Notes under the pieces: model-generated
What the model saw: only the letters and a program-made list of their open reading frames with translations
The model's database searches: none
What the model was told of the DNA's origin: nothing
Part shown: positions 1 to 25,639 of the stretch, in pieces
Layout: the number at the start of each line of letters is the position of its first letter
Numbering within the stretch: the stretch's first letter is position 1
Made by a program: the position numbers and the translations under genes
NCBI GenBank assembly: GCA_949752735.1
Contig: OX457042.1
Location: forward strand, 58,018,156 to 58,082,155
Direction of reading: 5' to 3'
DNA: 64,000 bases
From: Lumbricus terrestris
Taxonomy: Eukaryota; Annelida; Clitellata; Crassiclitellata; Lumbricidae

Positions 1-9
1 GACCTCTCG

Positions 10-660
10 ATGCGGCGTCACGTGGCGCGAACTGTCGGATGCTGCTTCCGTCAGCTCCGCCTCCTGAGGGGCTGCATCAGATCCCTGCCTTTCGAGGCTG
101 CAAAGGCGGCCGTCGCTGCCTTTGTCACCTCTCAGGTCGACCGTTGTAACAGCCTGCTGGTCGGTTCGCCCATGAGTCTTCTGGCTTGCCTGCAGTCAGT
201 CCTCAATGCTGCTGCGAGACTGCTGTGCAACCGGACGAAATACGATCACGTGACGCCGTTACTTCGCGATGTTCTACACTGGCTGCCTGTTCCACAGAGG
301 ATTGAATTTAAGATCTGTCTACTTGTGTACAAGTCACTCCACGGAGCCGCGCCCGATTATGTGCGTGATTTCTGCATCGGGACTCACTCCTCCGCCTCCG
401 GGTTGCGACTTAGATCGCTTGACAAAAGTGATCTTCGCGTACGGCGGATGAAAACTCGTTTCGGTGACCGTGCTTTCTCGGTGGCCGGCCCCAGATGCTG
501 GAACAGTCTTCCTCCCGCTCTGCGAGCGGCTGGCTCAGTCGATTCCTTCAAATCTGGACTCAAGTCTCATTTATTCCTCAAGGCCTATCCTGCTGTGTAG
601 TTTAGTGTGTGAGACGCCCTTGTAACGGCATGGCTGTGTTACGGCGCCATAAAAATTGTC
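10..660 (+). mobile_element. LINE 3' fragment (CR1/jockey-type reverse transcriptase C-terminus)
   Basis: An open frame of 196 codons (10-600) encodes the C-terminal region after the reverse transcriptase palm of a non-LTR retrotransposon. It carries the family blocks AAARLL, HWLPVPQRIEFKI and WNSLPPALR. It is 5' truncated at the window edge and ends in a TTATTATTA-type tail near 650-675. The element is probably dead; this is not a host gene. Confidence 0.85.
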
Positions 661-1735
661 ATTGTTATTATTAACTAAATAAGTTCACTGAGAAAACGAA
701 ATTAGGCCTATTGTGACGTCACTTCGATCAATACACAGATCTGCCGTCATATTATTTCATTAATGTTGAGAATACAGAACACTAGGCCTATTGTGACTAA
801 CTTCAAATATGCCTATTGTAACGTCACTCTGATTATGATGCAATTTTGCTATTATATTATAATTAAGTTCACATCAAGAATTTTAAAAAAACAGCGCCAA
901 TTGTGACGTCACATTGATTATGATACAAATGTACCAGACCTATTATGGAAGTGCATTTTGATAATATAAACAAGGTCTAGTGTGACGTCACGTCGATTAT
1001 GAGACAAATGTACTATTATAGAAGTGCATATTGAGCATATAAACAAGGTCTATTTTTGACGTCCCTTCGATTATTATACAGATCTACCAGTATATTATGT
1101 TCGTTTTGCGAATATAAAACGGGGCCTTTTATGACGTCAGTCACGTCACTTCTATTATAATACAATTCTACTATTAAATAAGTTCACTGGAAAAAAACCA
1201 AATTAGGTCTATAATTGTGGCGTCATTTCAATTATGATAAAGATCTGCTGTCATATTATTTCATTTTCATAATACAAAACTGGGGCCGTTTAAACGCAAC
1301 ATCGCTCTGATTATTATACAAATCTATTATACGTTCAGTTTTAGAATATAAAACAAGGCCCATTGCGACGTCACCTAGATCATGATAGGCTACAGACCTA
1401 CTATTAAAGAAGTTCATTTTGAGAATGAAATAGTCCTATTGTGGCTATGGCGCTAACCTCGATTAGGATAATAATCTGTTATTATAGAAGTACATTTTGA
1501 GAGTATAAACTAGGCCTATTGTGACTAACTTCAATTATTGCACAGATCTATCGTGATAATTATTGAGTTTCATTTACATAAACTAAAACGAGGCCTATTG
1601 TGACGTCACTACGATTACAGTGCAAATCTATAAATTCACTGAGAATACGAAATTAGGCTCATTGTTACGTCACACAGATTTATGACACAGATCTACTATC
1701 GTTTAATTTCATTTTAAGATCATGTAACTGCAGAT
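660..1735. repeat. ~78-bp minisatellite with a CRE palindrome in most units (array 1)
   Basis: About 13 degenerate units repeat every 73-82 bases. Each has the plan AGGCCTATTGTGACGTCAC, then TCGATTATGATACAGATCTA, then CTATTATAGAAGTTCATTTT. The TGACGTCA octamer, or a one- or two-base variant, recurs near 713, 823, 905, 982, 1059, 1132, 1210, 1367 and 1602. No coding frame survives. A related array lies at about 55.07-56.74 kb inside intron 1 of gene D, so this copy may be the leftover intron of a family member whose start is outside the window. Confidence 0.85.
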
Positions 1736-1756
1736 GGTGAGCAAGAGACAAAACTA

Positions 1757-1968
1757 GGTCAAGTCGACGCGAAGTCGATCGAGTCGATCGTCGGCCGAGC
1801 CAAGTCGATCGAGTCGTAGAAAGGTCGGCGAGTCGACGAAGTCGATCGAGTCGATCGTCGACCTAGCCAAGTCGATCGAGTCGTAGAAAGGTCGGCGAGT
1901 CGACGAAGTCGATCGAGTCGATCGTCGCACGAGCCAAGTCGATCGTAGCCCCCGACTCGATCGACTGC
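1757..1968. repeat. GTCGATCGA-rich short tandem repeat
   Basis: Two to three copies of a ~60-base unit are built from GTCGATCGAGTCG and GTCGACGAAG. Minus-strand frames through it are repeat artefacts. It directly follows the CRE minisatellite. An inverted copy in the same relative order lies at 58288-58432, so the two repeats form one composite block. Confidence 0.8.
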
Positions 1969-1989
1969 GGGGTATACTCCATGCATTAT

Positions 1990-2460
1990 GCCGAGCCTTG
2001 GAGGCCTCGATGTCTTCCAACTGACTGCAGCTCAATCCATTGAAGACTCAGTCTATCTGGTTCAGCACCTTGGTGTAATCCTGGACCGAGAACTCGCCTT
2101 CACTCGGCATGTCCCAGGTCTGTCCAGCCAGATCGGGTTCTGCACACAGCGGCACATCTCATTGGCCTTCAGTTCATCACTAAGTTCAGCCATGTGTCTG
2201 AGTACACGTGGGATGTCCTTCATTTGCCTTCCTTTCTCTCAACGGATAACATACCCGATCTCCGCATTGGTATGGCATTGCACAAAGTGTTTGACTCCCA
2301 CATACCAAGGGAAAATTTGCTTTTTTACCTTGAATGCCAATGCTGAGGCTCCATTTGTTCATCTATTTAGGTTTCATACCCCTTGCTTGCGGACATCCAC
2401 AGGGCAACACCAAACATTCTTCGTTGTTGACCTTGTCACATGGAATGTCCTACTCTAACC
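1990..2460 (+). mobile_element. Degenerate LINE fragment
   Basis: The frame shows VQHLGVILDRELAFTRHV followed, after decay, by SQRITYPISALVWHCTKCLTP. Both match the post-palm region of CR1/jockey-type LINEs seen elsewhere here (45.6-46.1 kb). Stops and frame changes make it a relic. Confidence 0.7.
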
Positions 2461-2904
2461 TTAAGATTGTCTTATTTGGCCAAAATTTATTGTGAGTACT
2501 TCTGAATGGCTAGACTTAAGGGTGCTGTATAAGTACTCCTGATAAATAAACACCAAGTGAGTTGGAATACAAAAATGGATCTGTGCAAGACTATGTCTTT
2601 GTTCTAGACTTTGTAATTAGGTTTGACCGCTGAGCTCAGGTAATGTTTGATGGATTATATTGCCAGATTTACATGAATGTTGGACCATTTAAGACATGCA
2701 TAAACACTGGAAGAATGTTTTTTGTCAGTTTCATTTGGAGATTTGAGTTGGTGAACTTTGTCCCAATCTGGTCAACCTCATATCTTTGGATGCTTGTACC
2801 CTGTATCTTAGCTTATACAAGAAAGTGTCAAGATATATGTGGCCATTGACCAGTCTCATTTCTCTATATTAGTGCTTTTGATGTATCTTCTCCTTTTGAT
2901 ACAT

Positions 2905-3335
2905 GTAGGGTGCACCACAAGATTTTATTTCAGCTCCATTGGCTTCCTCTAACTGCACACATTAAGTTCAAAATCCTCATCTTGGTCTCCAAAGCACAAC
3001 GAGGTCTTGCCCCAAAATATCTAGCCAATGAAATTCACCGGCGTGTTTCAGCCTCCTCACATCGCCCACTCTGCTCTTCAAATAGATTTGATCTTCTAGT
3101 TCCTTCTACTAGAACGGCTATGACTCAGTCCCGATCCTTTACTTCAATTGGTCAATCTCATTAGAATACTCTGTCTCCATCTACTCGATTTCAACTTCTA
3201 ACTGGTAATCCATCCTCCTCATTTTCTTTCCTCAAAACCTATTTCTTCTCTCGTGGCCTTGTGCTCTGGGAGCACCTCTGAACGGTTCACCCTAGTAGAG
3301 GCGCTTTATAAATGTTTTAATACAATACAATAAAG
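2905..3335 (+). mobile_element. LINE 3' tail fragment
   Basis: Translation shows LFQLHWLPLTAHIKFKILI and later RTAMTQSRSFTSIG, then a stop and a tail holding GAGGCGCTTTATAAATG and AATACAATACAATA. This is the same 3' end type as the other LINE tails in the window. It is 5' truncated and interrupted. Confidence 0.75.
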
Positions 3336-3339
3336 GTAA

Positions 3340-3880
3340 ACCATTACAGATCTCTTCTGAGGATTGTCAAGACATTTCAATCCAGAAGTGTGATTTTATC
3401 AGATTTCGAGAAACTTGCAAAAGGGTCAAGGTCAAGGATGAAGTGCTCAATTGTTGAATATCAATGTCAAACTTTTAAACAGTTGTCATTGATCTGTCCA
3501 AATAGATCATCAAAAGAGATGAATAATGACACCAAGAACACCATTCTAGCTCTCATATAAGCTGAGATACAGGCATTCATGCATCTGTATTAGGTCGAGA
3601 TTGTCGAGTCAACATTTGTTGACCCGTATCTCGGAATGTAATGGACCAAAAAAGTTTGTTTCTCAGATTTTTGAATGTTTAGTATGGCACAACAAGTGGG
3701 ACAAATTTCATGTAAATCTGAGTCTCTGCAATCATAATAAATGCCACAATTAGCCACTGTTCAGAATTGCAGGAGCCCCCCTCACATTTGGCCTTATAAC
3801 TCTTCCTACATGCGCGACATTATAGTATAATTCACATGGTCGTATTCTACACGGTCTTCCGGTTCTAATGATATATAATC
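3340..3880. other. Non-coding stretch, nothing recognised
   Basis: AT-rich sequence without a convincing frame, splice pair or repeat structure. It directly precedes the conserved promoter block of gene A. Confidence 0.5.
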
Positions 3881-3889
3881 TTTGCTTGT

Positions 3890-4182
3890 CATAATTTTTC
3901 TAAGGTTCAACCTATTTCTAGCAGACTAGGTGTTGTGCGATGATGCTAAAAGTTTCTCCTAAAAATAGACGCCAATCAATTTATATCCTCATTGACGCAA
4001 CCACGAAGTAGGATTTATATTTATCATAATCATTTATGTTTCTTTTGTTAAATCAGTATCCATAATATTAAACGCTATTATGAAGTCAACGTTTTTAATC
4101 ATGACAGCATCGTTCAGTAAAGCAAAAACTAGGCCTATCGAATAACAGGCGCAACTCAAATATAATTCTGCAAGCGAACGCA
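3890..4182 (+). promoter_or_regulatory. Conserved promoter and 5' UTR of gene A
   Basis: This ~290-base block recurs upstream of exon 1 at about 20950-21239, 27310-27621 and 53550-53836. Shared words include TTGTGCGATGATG, CGCAACCACGAAGTAGGA, GTCAACGTTTTTAATCAT, GCATCGTTCAGTAAAG and AACTATCGAATAA. An AATAAAAGGC-like word about 45-50 bases before the ATG could act as a TATA element; in this copy it reads AATAACAGGC. The role is inferred from conservation and position. Confidence 0.55.
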
Positions 4183-18864
<14,682 letters not shown>

Positions 18865-19035
18865 ACTGTCTTTTTGTCGAAATATTCCTTCCAAACGAAT
18901 TTCATTAATACGTCTTAATATTTAGCAGATATAAGAATATTTTAGCCTAATTGTCATTGGAAACAGTTTACTGCTCTTATCTTGGAGTAAAAATATTGCA
19001 TTGTTTCTATCTATATCTATAAGAAAGGACTTGGG

Positions 19036-19043
19036 TATGTATG

Positions 19044-19077
<34 letters not shown>

Positions 19078-19268
19078 TGTATGTATGTATGTATGTATGT
19101 ATGTATGTATGTATGTATGTATGTATGTATGTATGTATGTATGTATGTATGTATGTATGTATGTATGTATGTATGTATGTATGTATGTATGTATGTATGT
19201 ATGTATGTATGTATGTATGTATGTATGTATGTATGTATGTATGTATGTATGTATGTATGTATGTATGT
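19036..19268. repeat. (TATG)n microsatellite, about 230 bases
   Basis: Nearly perfect ATGT tetranucleotide run. The long MYVC/HTYI frames through it are artefacts. Confidence 0.97.
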
Positions 19269-19359
19269 GACTTTGTCCAGAATGCACGCTCACAGTTTTT
19301 GAGCTTTTCACTCCAAACCTTCACTACTGTGTAGGTCTCGGCACGAGACGCTAAGTCGA

Positions 19360-19720
19360 GGGGTTGGCGATTCTCTACCACCATGGGGGCCAGGGTGGGG
19401 ACGAAACCCCCCAATTTTTTTTCAAAAAAACGCAGCTATTGATTTGAAATTTTTTCCCTAAATAGAGGTCCATCAGAACCACCCGGATCAGTGGTTCGTG
19501 AATCGCTACCACCATGGGGGCCAGGGTGCGGGGCGGGGCAAAAACGCTCATTTTGGCTATAAATTTTCATTCGCTGGCCACGTATTAAAGCAGTAATTTT
19601 CAGCGTTATAGAGGTGTTTAAGGTAATTTTCGCTACAAATTTTCATTCGCTTGCCACGTATAAAAGCAGTGATTTTAACCGTTTTAGAGGTGTTTAAGGG
19701 TCAGGTCTGTTGCCAGTACG
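19360..19720. repeat. Short tandem repeat block
   Basis: TACCACCATGGGGGCCAGGG occurs twice (about 19375 and 19507). TTTTCATTCGCT-GCCACGTAT, GTTTTAGAGGTGTTTAAGG and neighbours also occur twice (19560-19625, 19630-19695). No coding potential. Confidence 0.7.
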
Positions 19721-19737
19721 GATCTCACGGGTCGCGT

Positions 19738-20842
19738 ACCGGTGGAGGCGGGTTGGGGTGGGATTGTGAGGTGGGGTGGAAGAGGTGGGGTGGGGGAGAG
19801 GTGGGGTGGAGGGGTGGGATGGGGTTAGGGGTGGAGGTGGTGGGGTGGCGTGGGGGTCGAGGGGTAGGGGTTGGGGATAGGGTTGGGGTGGGGGAGTGGG
19901 GTTGGTGTGGAGAGGTGGGGTGGGTGGAGGGAAATGTAGTGGGAGGTGGAGGTGTAGTGGGGGTGGTGGGGGTCGAGGGGTGGGATGGGGTTAGGGGTGG
20001 AGGTGGTGGGGTGGCGTGGGGGTCGAGGGGTAGGGGTTGGGGATGGGGTTGGGGTGGGGAGAGTGGGGTTGGTGTGGAGAGGTGGGGTGGGGTGGAGGGA
20101 GATGGAGTGGGAGGTGGAGGTGGTGTTGTTGTTGGAAGTGGTTGTGGCGATGGTGGAGGTGGTGGTGGTTGTGGTTGGGTGGTGGTGTTGGAGGTGGTGG
20201 TGGAGGTGGTGTTGTTGGAAGTGGTGGTTGCGATGGTGGAGGTGGTGGTGGTTGTGGTTGGGTGGTGGTGGTGTTGGAGGTGGTGGTGGAGGTGGTGTTG
20301 TTGTTGGAAGTGGTGGTGGCGATGGTGGAGGTGGTGGTGGTTGTGGTTGGGTGGTGGTGGTGTTGGAGGTGGTGGTGGAGGTGGTGTTGTTGTTGGAAGT
20401 GGTGGTGGCGATGGGGGAGGTGGTGGTGGTGGTGGTTGTGGTTGGGTGGTGGCGGTGGTGGTGTTGTAGGTGGTGTTGTTGTTGGAAGTGGTGGTGGCGA
20501 TGGTGGAGGTGGTGGTGGTGGTTGTGGTTGGGTGGTGGTGGTGTTGGAGGTGGTGGTGGAGGTGGTGTTGTTGTTGGAAGTGGTGGTGGCGATGGTGGAG
20601 GTGGTGGTGGTTGTGGTTGTGGTTGGGTGGTGGCGGTGGTGGTGTTGTAGGTGGTGGTGGAGGTGGTGTTGTTGTTGGAAGTGGTGGTGGCGATGGTGGA
20701 GGTGGTGGTGGTTGTGTGGTGGTGGTGGTGGTGTTGGAGGTGGTGGTGGAGGTGGTGTTGTTGTTGGAAGTGGTGGTGGCGATGGTGGAGATGGTGGTGG
20801 TTGTGGTTGGGTGGTGGTGGTGGTGTTGGTGGTGGTGGCACT
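19738..20842. repeat. G-rich, strand-asymmetric satellite
   Basis: The plus strand is almost only G and T. The first part (19800-20095) is a ~170-base duplication of GGGGTTAGGGGTGGAGGTGG. The second (20120-20840) has about eight units of 84-100 bases built on GTTGTTGTTGGAAGTGGTGG. Frames are open in all directions from composition alone. It has high potential for G-quadruplexes. Confidence 0.9.
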
Positions 20843-20949
20843 AGTTTATCCACGAGCGCTTATAATGGTAAACTCTTCCAACACACATTTGCCGTGGCAC
20901 TAACTATTAATAATATTGTGACCTACATTGTGTCTTATGACTACAAACT

Positions 20950-21343
20950 ATTTTCTAGATAGATTGCCAAACATTCAGGTGCAACAACAAACAGGTGTTG
21001 TGCGATGATGCGTAAAAGTTGAAATAGACGTCAGTCAGTTTACAGCTTACCTGTTTGACACAAGAACGAAGTAGGAATCATATTTCTCATATTTTTATTA
21101 TAATGTCTGTAGTTAAGTCAGTTGCCATAATATGTTAAACGTAGATCTACATAATAAGTCAACGTTTTTAATCATTATCTGCATCGTTCAGTAAAGCAGA
21201 AACTATCGAATAATTCGGAATAAAAGGCAAACAAACGCTATGAAAAGATGTACTGCAGGAAAAGACATGCAAAACGAAAGCGAAAAATAATCTCGAATGT
21301 CAGAATCGTGATTTTCTACTTTCTTCCAGTTCTAGAGAAAGAG
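20950..21343 (+). pseudogene. Orphan promoter plus exon 1 (copy C)
   Basis: The promoter block (20950-21239) and exon 1 (21240-21343) align with genes A, B and D. The ATG opens MKRCTAGKDMQNESEK and then meets TAA. The exon is 104 bases rather than 97-100, so it is also out of frame, although the GTGAGT donor remains. No exon 2-6 copies occur before gene B, so I call it a decayed partial duplicate. It could still give a non-coding transcript. Confidence 0.7.
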
Positions 21344-21659
21344 GTGAGTGGAAAGATTGCCTTAAATTATTATTATTTTAACGGACTGCTAAGATAGGCC
21401 TACTTCCCGCCAGTTCGCTTATCCTTGGTCCAACCTCGCCTCTTAACCTAACATTACCTCCACTTACTCCTTCTCTCCTACTTTCAACTCACGATTGAAA
21501 ACTGGACCATTAGGCAATGCTATCCCAATTTCGCCCTTGCACCACTACACCGCCACTTGTCCACCGTCATCACTGATTTCCACCGTAGCACCATGTTGTC
21601 TCCCAGGTTTTGACCTAACCGGATTTTGATCTGACACAGGAACGAAGATTTTGATCTGA

Positions 21660-21735
21660 CACCGGCGCTATGCGATCTCAAGTCCGTTTTGGATAAACTT
21701 AGCCAAAACGTACTTGAGATCGCATAGCGCCGGTG
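21660..21735. repeat. Perfect 24-bp inverted repeat
   Basis: Arms at 21660-21683 and 21712-21735 (CACCGGCGCTATGCGATCTC and four more bases) around a 28-base spacer. The right arm is the ancestral intron sequence present in A and D; the left arm is an added inverted copy. Confidence 0.85.
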
Positions 21736-22189
21736 AATAAATTGGTCTCCATGAAGGGTGGTTGCTGAGAAATTCTCGAACATCAACAACATAGGCCCAT
21801 GCAGTGCCTAAAGCGCTTAATGTGTAAAAAAGAATTGTCTCGACGCATAGCCGGAGACTTGGTCTTGGGTTTGAGGAGGGACGAACGAGCGGTCGAAGGA
21901 CTATCGCCGAGGCGCAAGTGGCCAAGTACTTGAGGGTTTGGAGATGGCCCATCCCCATTGTAGAAATGTGTTTGAGCGTCTAATGGAGCATTTTAGGCCG
22001 TCATCTTGCGAAATTGTTCATCATTTCAGTGCTGATAATCGTATTCTAAGATTTCATTCTTACATTTTATCAAATTTCTTTCCTCATTGTAGTGGCGATG
22101 TCGAAAGCTGTGCATTAAAAAAATTCTCATGATATCGATGCTGAGAACATCGTCTAGGACTTCAATGAATGTCGCCGCCCATTGTTTAA

Positions 22190-22437
22190 CCCTTATAGGG
22201 TCACGATTTTTCTCAACCGATTTTGGTCACCGGGGGGTAAAAAAATACCCTAGGTGTCTTACCCAATTTTCCCCCATTGAACCAAGGTCGCTAAAGTCTC
22301 CCAACTTTCTCGTACATGTAGGGGGATGAATTGTTGAGGAATTTGAATTATTTCAGATTTTTGGTTTTTAGAGCAATAGAGATATTCAAAGTTTCGCACC
22401 TCTGGGGTCCAATAGACCCCAGGTGTGCGTCATAGGG
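22190..22437. mobile_element. piggyBac-like MITE
   Basis: TTAA flanks both sides (22186-22189, 22438-22441). Ends are CCCTTATAGGGTCACG and, on the right, GCGTCATAGGG. The subterminal palindrome GGGGTCCAATAGACCCC lies near 22404-22420. The paralogous intron A at about 5330-5340 is unoccupied (ATTGTTTAAAT). No ORF. Confidence 0.75.
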
Positions 22438-22441
22438 TTAA

Positions 22442-22835
22442 ATCGTCAAAAAACGGTGGGTGACCTCCCTAAAAGTGGTATAACTTTTGTTCTGTTTGAA
22501 ATATTTTGATGGAATCTAACCACCATTTGCAGATATGAATTGTCTTTAAGCCTGTGCAATGTCATTTCGATATTCTTACTTTTGACCAAGATATTGGCCA
22601 GAATAACTAAATTGGTTTTTTGTTGCGTCGCGTTTTTGAATCGTCAAAAAACGGTGGGTGGCCTCACTAAAAGTGATATAACTTTTGCTCTGTTTGAAAT
22701 ATTTTTTTAAAATTTGACCATTGTACGTAAATATGAATTGCCTCTAAGACTGTAAAGTTTTATTTAAAAATTCGTTTGTTTGGCCAAGATATGGGCTGAA
22801 AACCGTAGGGGATTACTTTTTTGGCCACCCTGTAT
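22442..22835. repeat. Tandem duplication of ~200 bases, transposon debris
   Basis: AATCGTCAAAAAACGGTGGG starts both units (22441 and 22640). GTATAACTTTTGTTCTGTTT and AGATATGAATTG also recur. The end TTGGCCACCCTGTATACA resembles a mariner-type terminus. No open frame. Confidence 0.6.
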
Positions 22836-23180
22836 ACAGTGTGGGCGCATCTTGAACCAAGTGCAAAACGAGAAATCAGAAATGAGCCAAAGCCTACGTC
22901 GGGAGGGGATGGTCGGCCTGGGAGAGGAAGGACAGGGATAATAGGGATTGAATCCGGTCCCCTCGCGGGGGGGGTAGGGGAGGGTAGAAGTTTCTTACAA
23001 CACAGCGGTTAGCCAGCATATAATCAGTACAGTGAGGGATGATACTAGTTCTTTGCATCTGGTTGCTATGGGTTTCAATGTAAATTGACCTGTGTACAAG
23101 TTCCTCAAGTAAGCTTACAGGTTCCTCAAGTACATATGCACCGTCGTACCTAAACTCATGTCAGAAGTGCAAAGTCTACA

Positions 23181-23700
23181 ATATTCATTAGGGTGGAGTG
23201 AAAAAAATGAAATTGATATTTCAGAATCGGCTGGGTATGCAAAAGTTGTGTACTGGGCACAGTAGTTTGGGTGCAAAATATTATTGGATTTGGTTAGATT
23301 TTTGAGTTGCCCCAACGCCCCCCAAAAATTACGAAATGGCTCTATTTCGCATTTTCGTCTTAATTTTGTTTATATCAACCTACTGGTTCATCTTGTTTTC
23401 GACTTTTTGGATGCCATTCTTGGAGTTATCCCTTCATTATGCAGATTACTATCTAAAGATATCACCATAATAAAATCCCAGGAGCAAAAAAATAAAATAT
23501 TGTTGATATAAACAAAATTAAGACGAAAATGCGAAATAGAGCCATTTCGTAATTTTTGGGGGGCGTTGGGGCAACTCAAAAATCTAACCAAATCCAATAA
23601 TATTTTGCACCCAAACTACTGTGCCCAGTACACAACTTTTGCATACCCAGCCGATTCTGAAATATCAATTTCATTTTTTTCACTCCACCCTAATATTCAT
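23181..23700. mobile_element. Palindromic hAT-like MITE, perfect 191-bp arms
   Basis: The element is 23189-23692. Arms 23189-23379 and 23502-23692 are exact reverse complements by eye, beginning TAGGGTGGAGTG. The 8-base TSD ATATTCAT occurs at 23181-23188 and 23693-23700. The unique centre is 122 bases. TSD length and TIR start fit hAT. The mirror-image 75- and 69-codon frames are arm artefacts. Confidence 0.88.
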
Positions 23701-23832
23701 GTCAAAATAGTGAGTCGCCAGTCTGAATAAATGCAGGCTGATGCTTACTTCATATTACAAGTAATGCAATGACGGAGGTTATTGGTGGAACAATGACGCT
23801 TATAGAGACTTGCTGTAGGAAACGTCATCTCT

Positions 23833-24240
23833 GGGCTAGTGCCCGACGTCCGTTATAACGGACGCTTACATTGCAATCAAAATTTCCTTAGGAAAACTTT
23901 CGGTAATTGGGGTAATATTTTGTCAGCATATTGACCCATATGACTACTATAAACAACATAAAATTACACACTTTCTAAAAATTCCTCCTCGCTCAATACA
24001 AAACGGAAATATAATAACTAGTGGTAGCGAGGATTTTCGATATGCTGAAGTAGACACATCAGCACAAGCAATAAAATATTTCCAATTCACATAATCCGGC
24101 AATCATAATAGTGGAATCTATAGTCAAATGACCCAACAATTTAATAAAATTATTATGACCGCACAATGCAGTTGCCTCTAATTTTGCCAACGTGTTTTCT
24201 AAGCGTCCGTTATAACGGACGCTGGGCACTAATGGGTTAA
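23833..24240. mobile_element. Probable piggyBac-like MITE, decayed
   Basis: The arms AGTGCCCGACGTCCGTTATA (23838) and ACGGACGCTGGGCACT (ending 24228) each contain the palindrome GTCCGTTATAACGGAC. On the right the element abuts TGGGTTAA (TTAA 24236-24239). On the left the TTAA is not recognisable. AT-rich interior, no ORF. Confidence 0.5.
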
Positions 24241-24249
24241 AGAAAACGT

Positions 24250-24700
24250 AGGGACAACAGTTGTGGACCCGAAGGTGAATGGAAGATGGAAGAATGCTGC
24301 GAGGAGTTGTATGACGATGTGAACGATCACACAGAGATAGATGTTCAAAAAAGGAAACCACCACATTTGAAGGAAGAAATCAGGCGAGCTTTGTTAAAAT
24401 CAGCTACGAGAAAGGCACCAGACCCAGATGCAATAGCCGCTGAACTGCTTAAGTACGGCGGGGAAATGACGCTGACCAAAGTACACCACATATGCACGGA
24501 GGTGTGGAGAACCGGGAGTGGCCAGAGGAGTGGACACAGTCAACTTTCATTCCACTTTTCAAGAAAGGTGACCAGCTTTATTGCGGAAACTATCGCACAG
24601 ATGTCTCATGCAAGCAAGATCCTGTTACGAGTGATACTAGCACGACTGTGAAGATTGATACAATAGCCCATGGATACAATAGCATAATGAAAGGTTAGCA
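24250..24700 (+). mobile_element. LINE reverse transcriptase fragment
   Basis: Two frames give LLKSATRKAPDPDAIAAELL, HHICTEVWRTG and WPEEWTQSTFIPLFKKGDQL with CGNYR. This is the entry block of RTE-like reverse transcriptase, split by a frameshift near 24520 and truncated both sides. Confidence 0.8.
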
Positions 24701-25480
24701 AACTGATTACCGAACCATATAGGAGACTGTAAGAATATTCCGTGGCTTGAACTACATCCTCGTCGCTATAACTTAATGACGCACGGTCAAGCCTTTGAGT
24801 TCATGCATGTTCAGATCACGAGTTAGTCCTATAAACAAACACTGGACCACAGAGAAGAAAATTTAGTCAATGGCAGGTTACATAGACACCAGACAGGGTA
24901 TACAAGACTGACTTCACCCCTGCCTTCTAAACAACCTGGCTCGATCCCTATCCTTCCTCTCCAAGGCCGTCATCCCCGTCCGAGTTTTATCTCATTCCTT
25001 AATTCCATTGCTCAGCAGACGACGGTTCGCATGACATCATAATTATCCTGACGTCATTCTCGCCTCTCGCAGAATTAACCAATTTATTCATAGGCGCTCT
25101 GAATGTAGAGTCAGAGGCAGGGTTGGGGTTGGCGGGATTGGGCGAAAACCGAAATTTCCAGGGCAGTGAATATTTAATTTCTATTTTTATTAAAGAATTA
25201 AGCATTTGCCCGTGCATTTCAGTAAGGTTTTTGATTGGTCCAAATGCACTTTGCTGGACAAGTGCGTGGCTCATTGCAGCACTTTTCAGGTTAAGCTAGA
25301 CAGCGGTATAGTGGAACCAATTCCATCATAACGTGGGTTTAAACTCCCCTCTAAACTCAAAAATGTTACTGTGTAGTATCACTAAAAAAAGAAGAAAAGA
25401 GGCAACAGCAGGTCCGTCTTCTAGACCGTAAAGAGGCTCTCTCCAAATCGTTCACTCCGCGCACTACAGCCATCAAAGAC
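24700..25480. other. Non-coding stretch, nothing recognised
   Basis: No convincing exon or repeat. The 91-codon minus frame at 24999-25274 has no recognisable domain. Confidence 0.45.
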
Positions 25481-25486
25481 AACGCA

Positions 25487-25532
25487 TATTATATATATTA
25501 TATATGTATATATATATATATATATATATTCA
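25487..25532. repeat. (TA)n microsatellite
   Basis: Alternating TATATA run with a few interruptions. Confidence 0.9.
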
Positions 25533-25639
25533 TTTAGTTAGGTTTTGCCCAATTGCTCTTTTTTATTCTTGCTGTTATGATAATGGGGCAACGTAGGCCT
25601 ATATCTACACCATGGGCATAGACATAGTCACATAGGGGG

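Noticed and set aside
660..1735. CRISPR array
   Set aside because: Units are degenerate, have no unique spacers of even length, and the sequence is clearly eukaryotic.
1754..2035. 93-codon Arg/Ser-rich minus frame
   Set aside because: Created by the GTCGATCGA repeat.
19001..19414. MYVC- and HTYI-repeat proteins
   Set aside because: Pure (TATG)n microsatellite, open in several frames on both strands.
19825..20962. Long Gly/Val/Trp-rich or Pro/His/Thr-rich proteins (to 342 codons)
   Set aside because: Open only because the satellite is G/T-rich and lacks stops; no start context, no conservation.
23284..23597. Two identical 60-70 codon proteins on opposite strands
   Set aside because: Mirror images from the 191-base inverted arms of a MITE.
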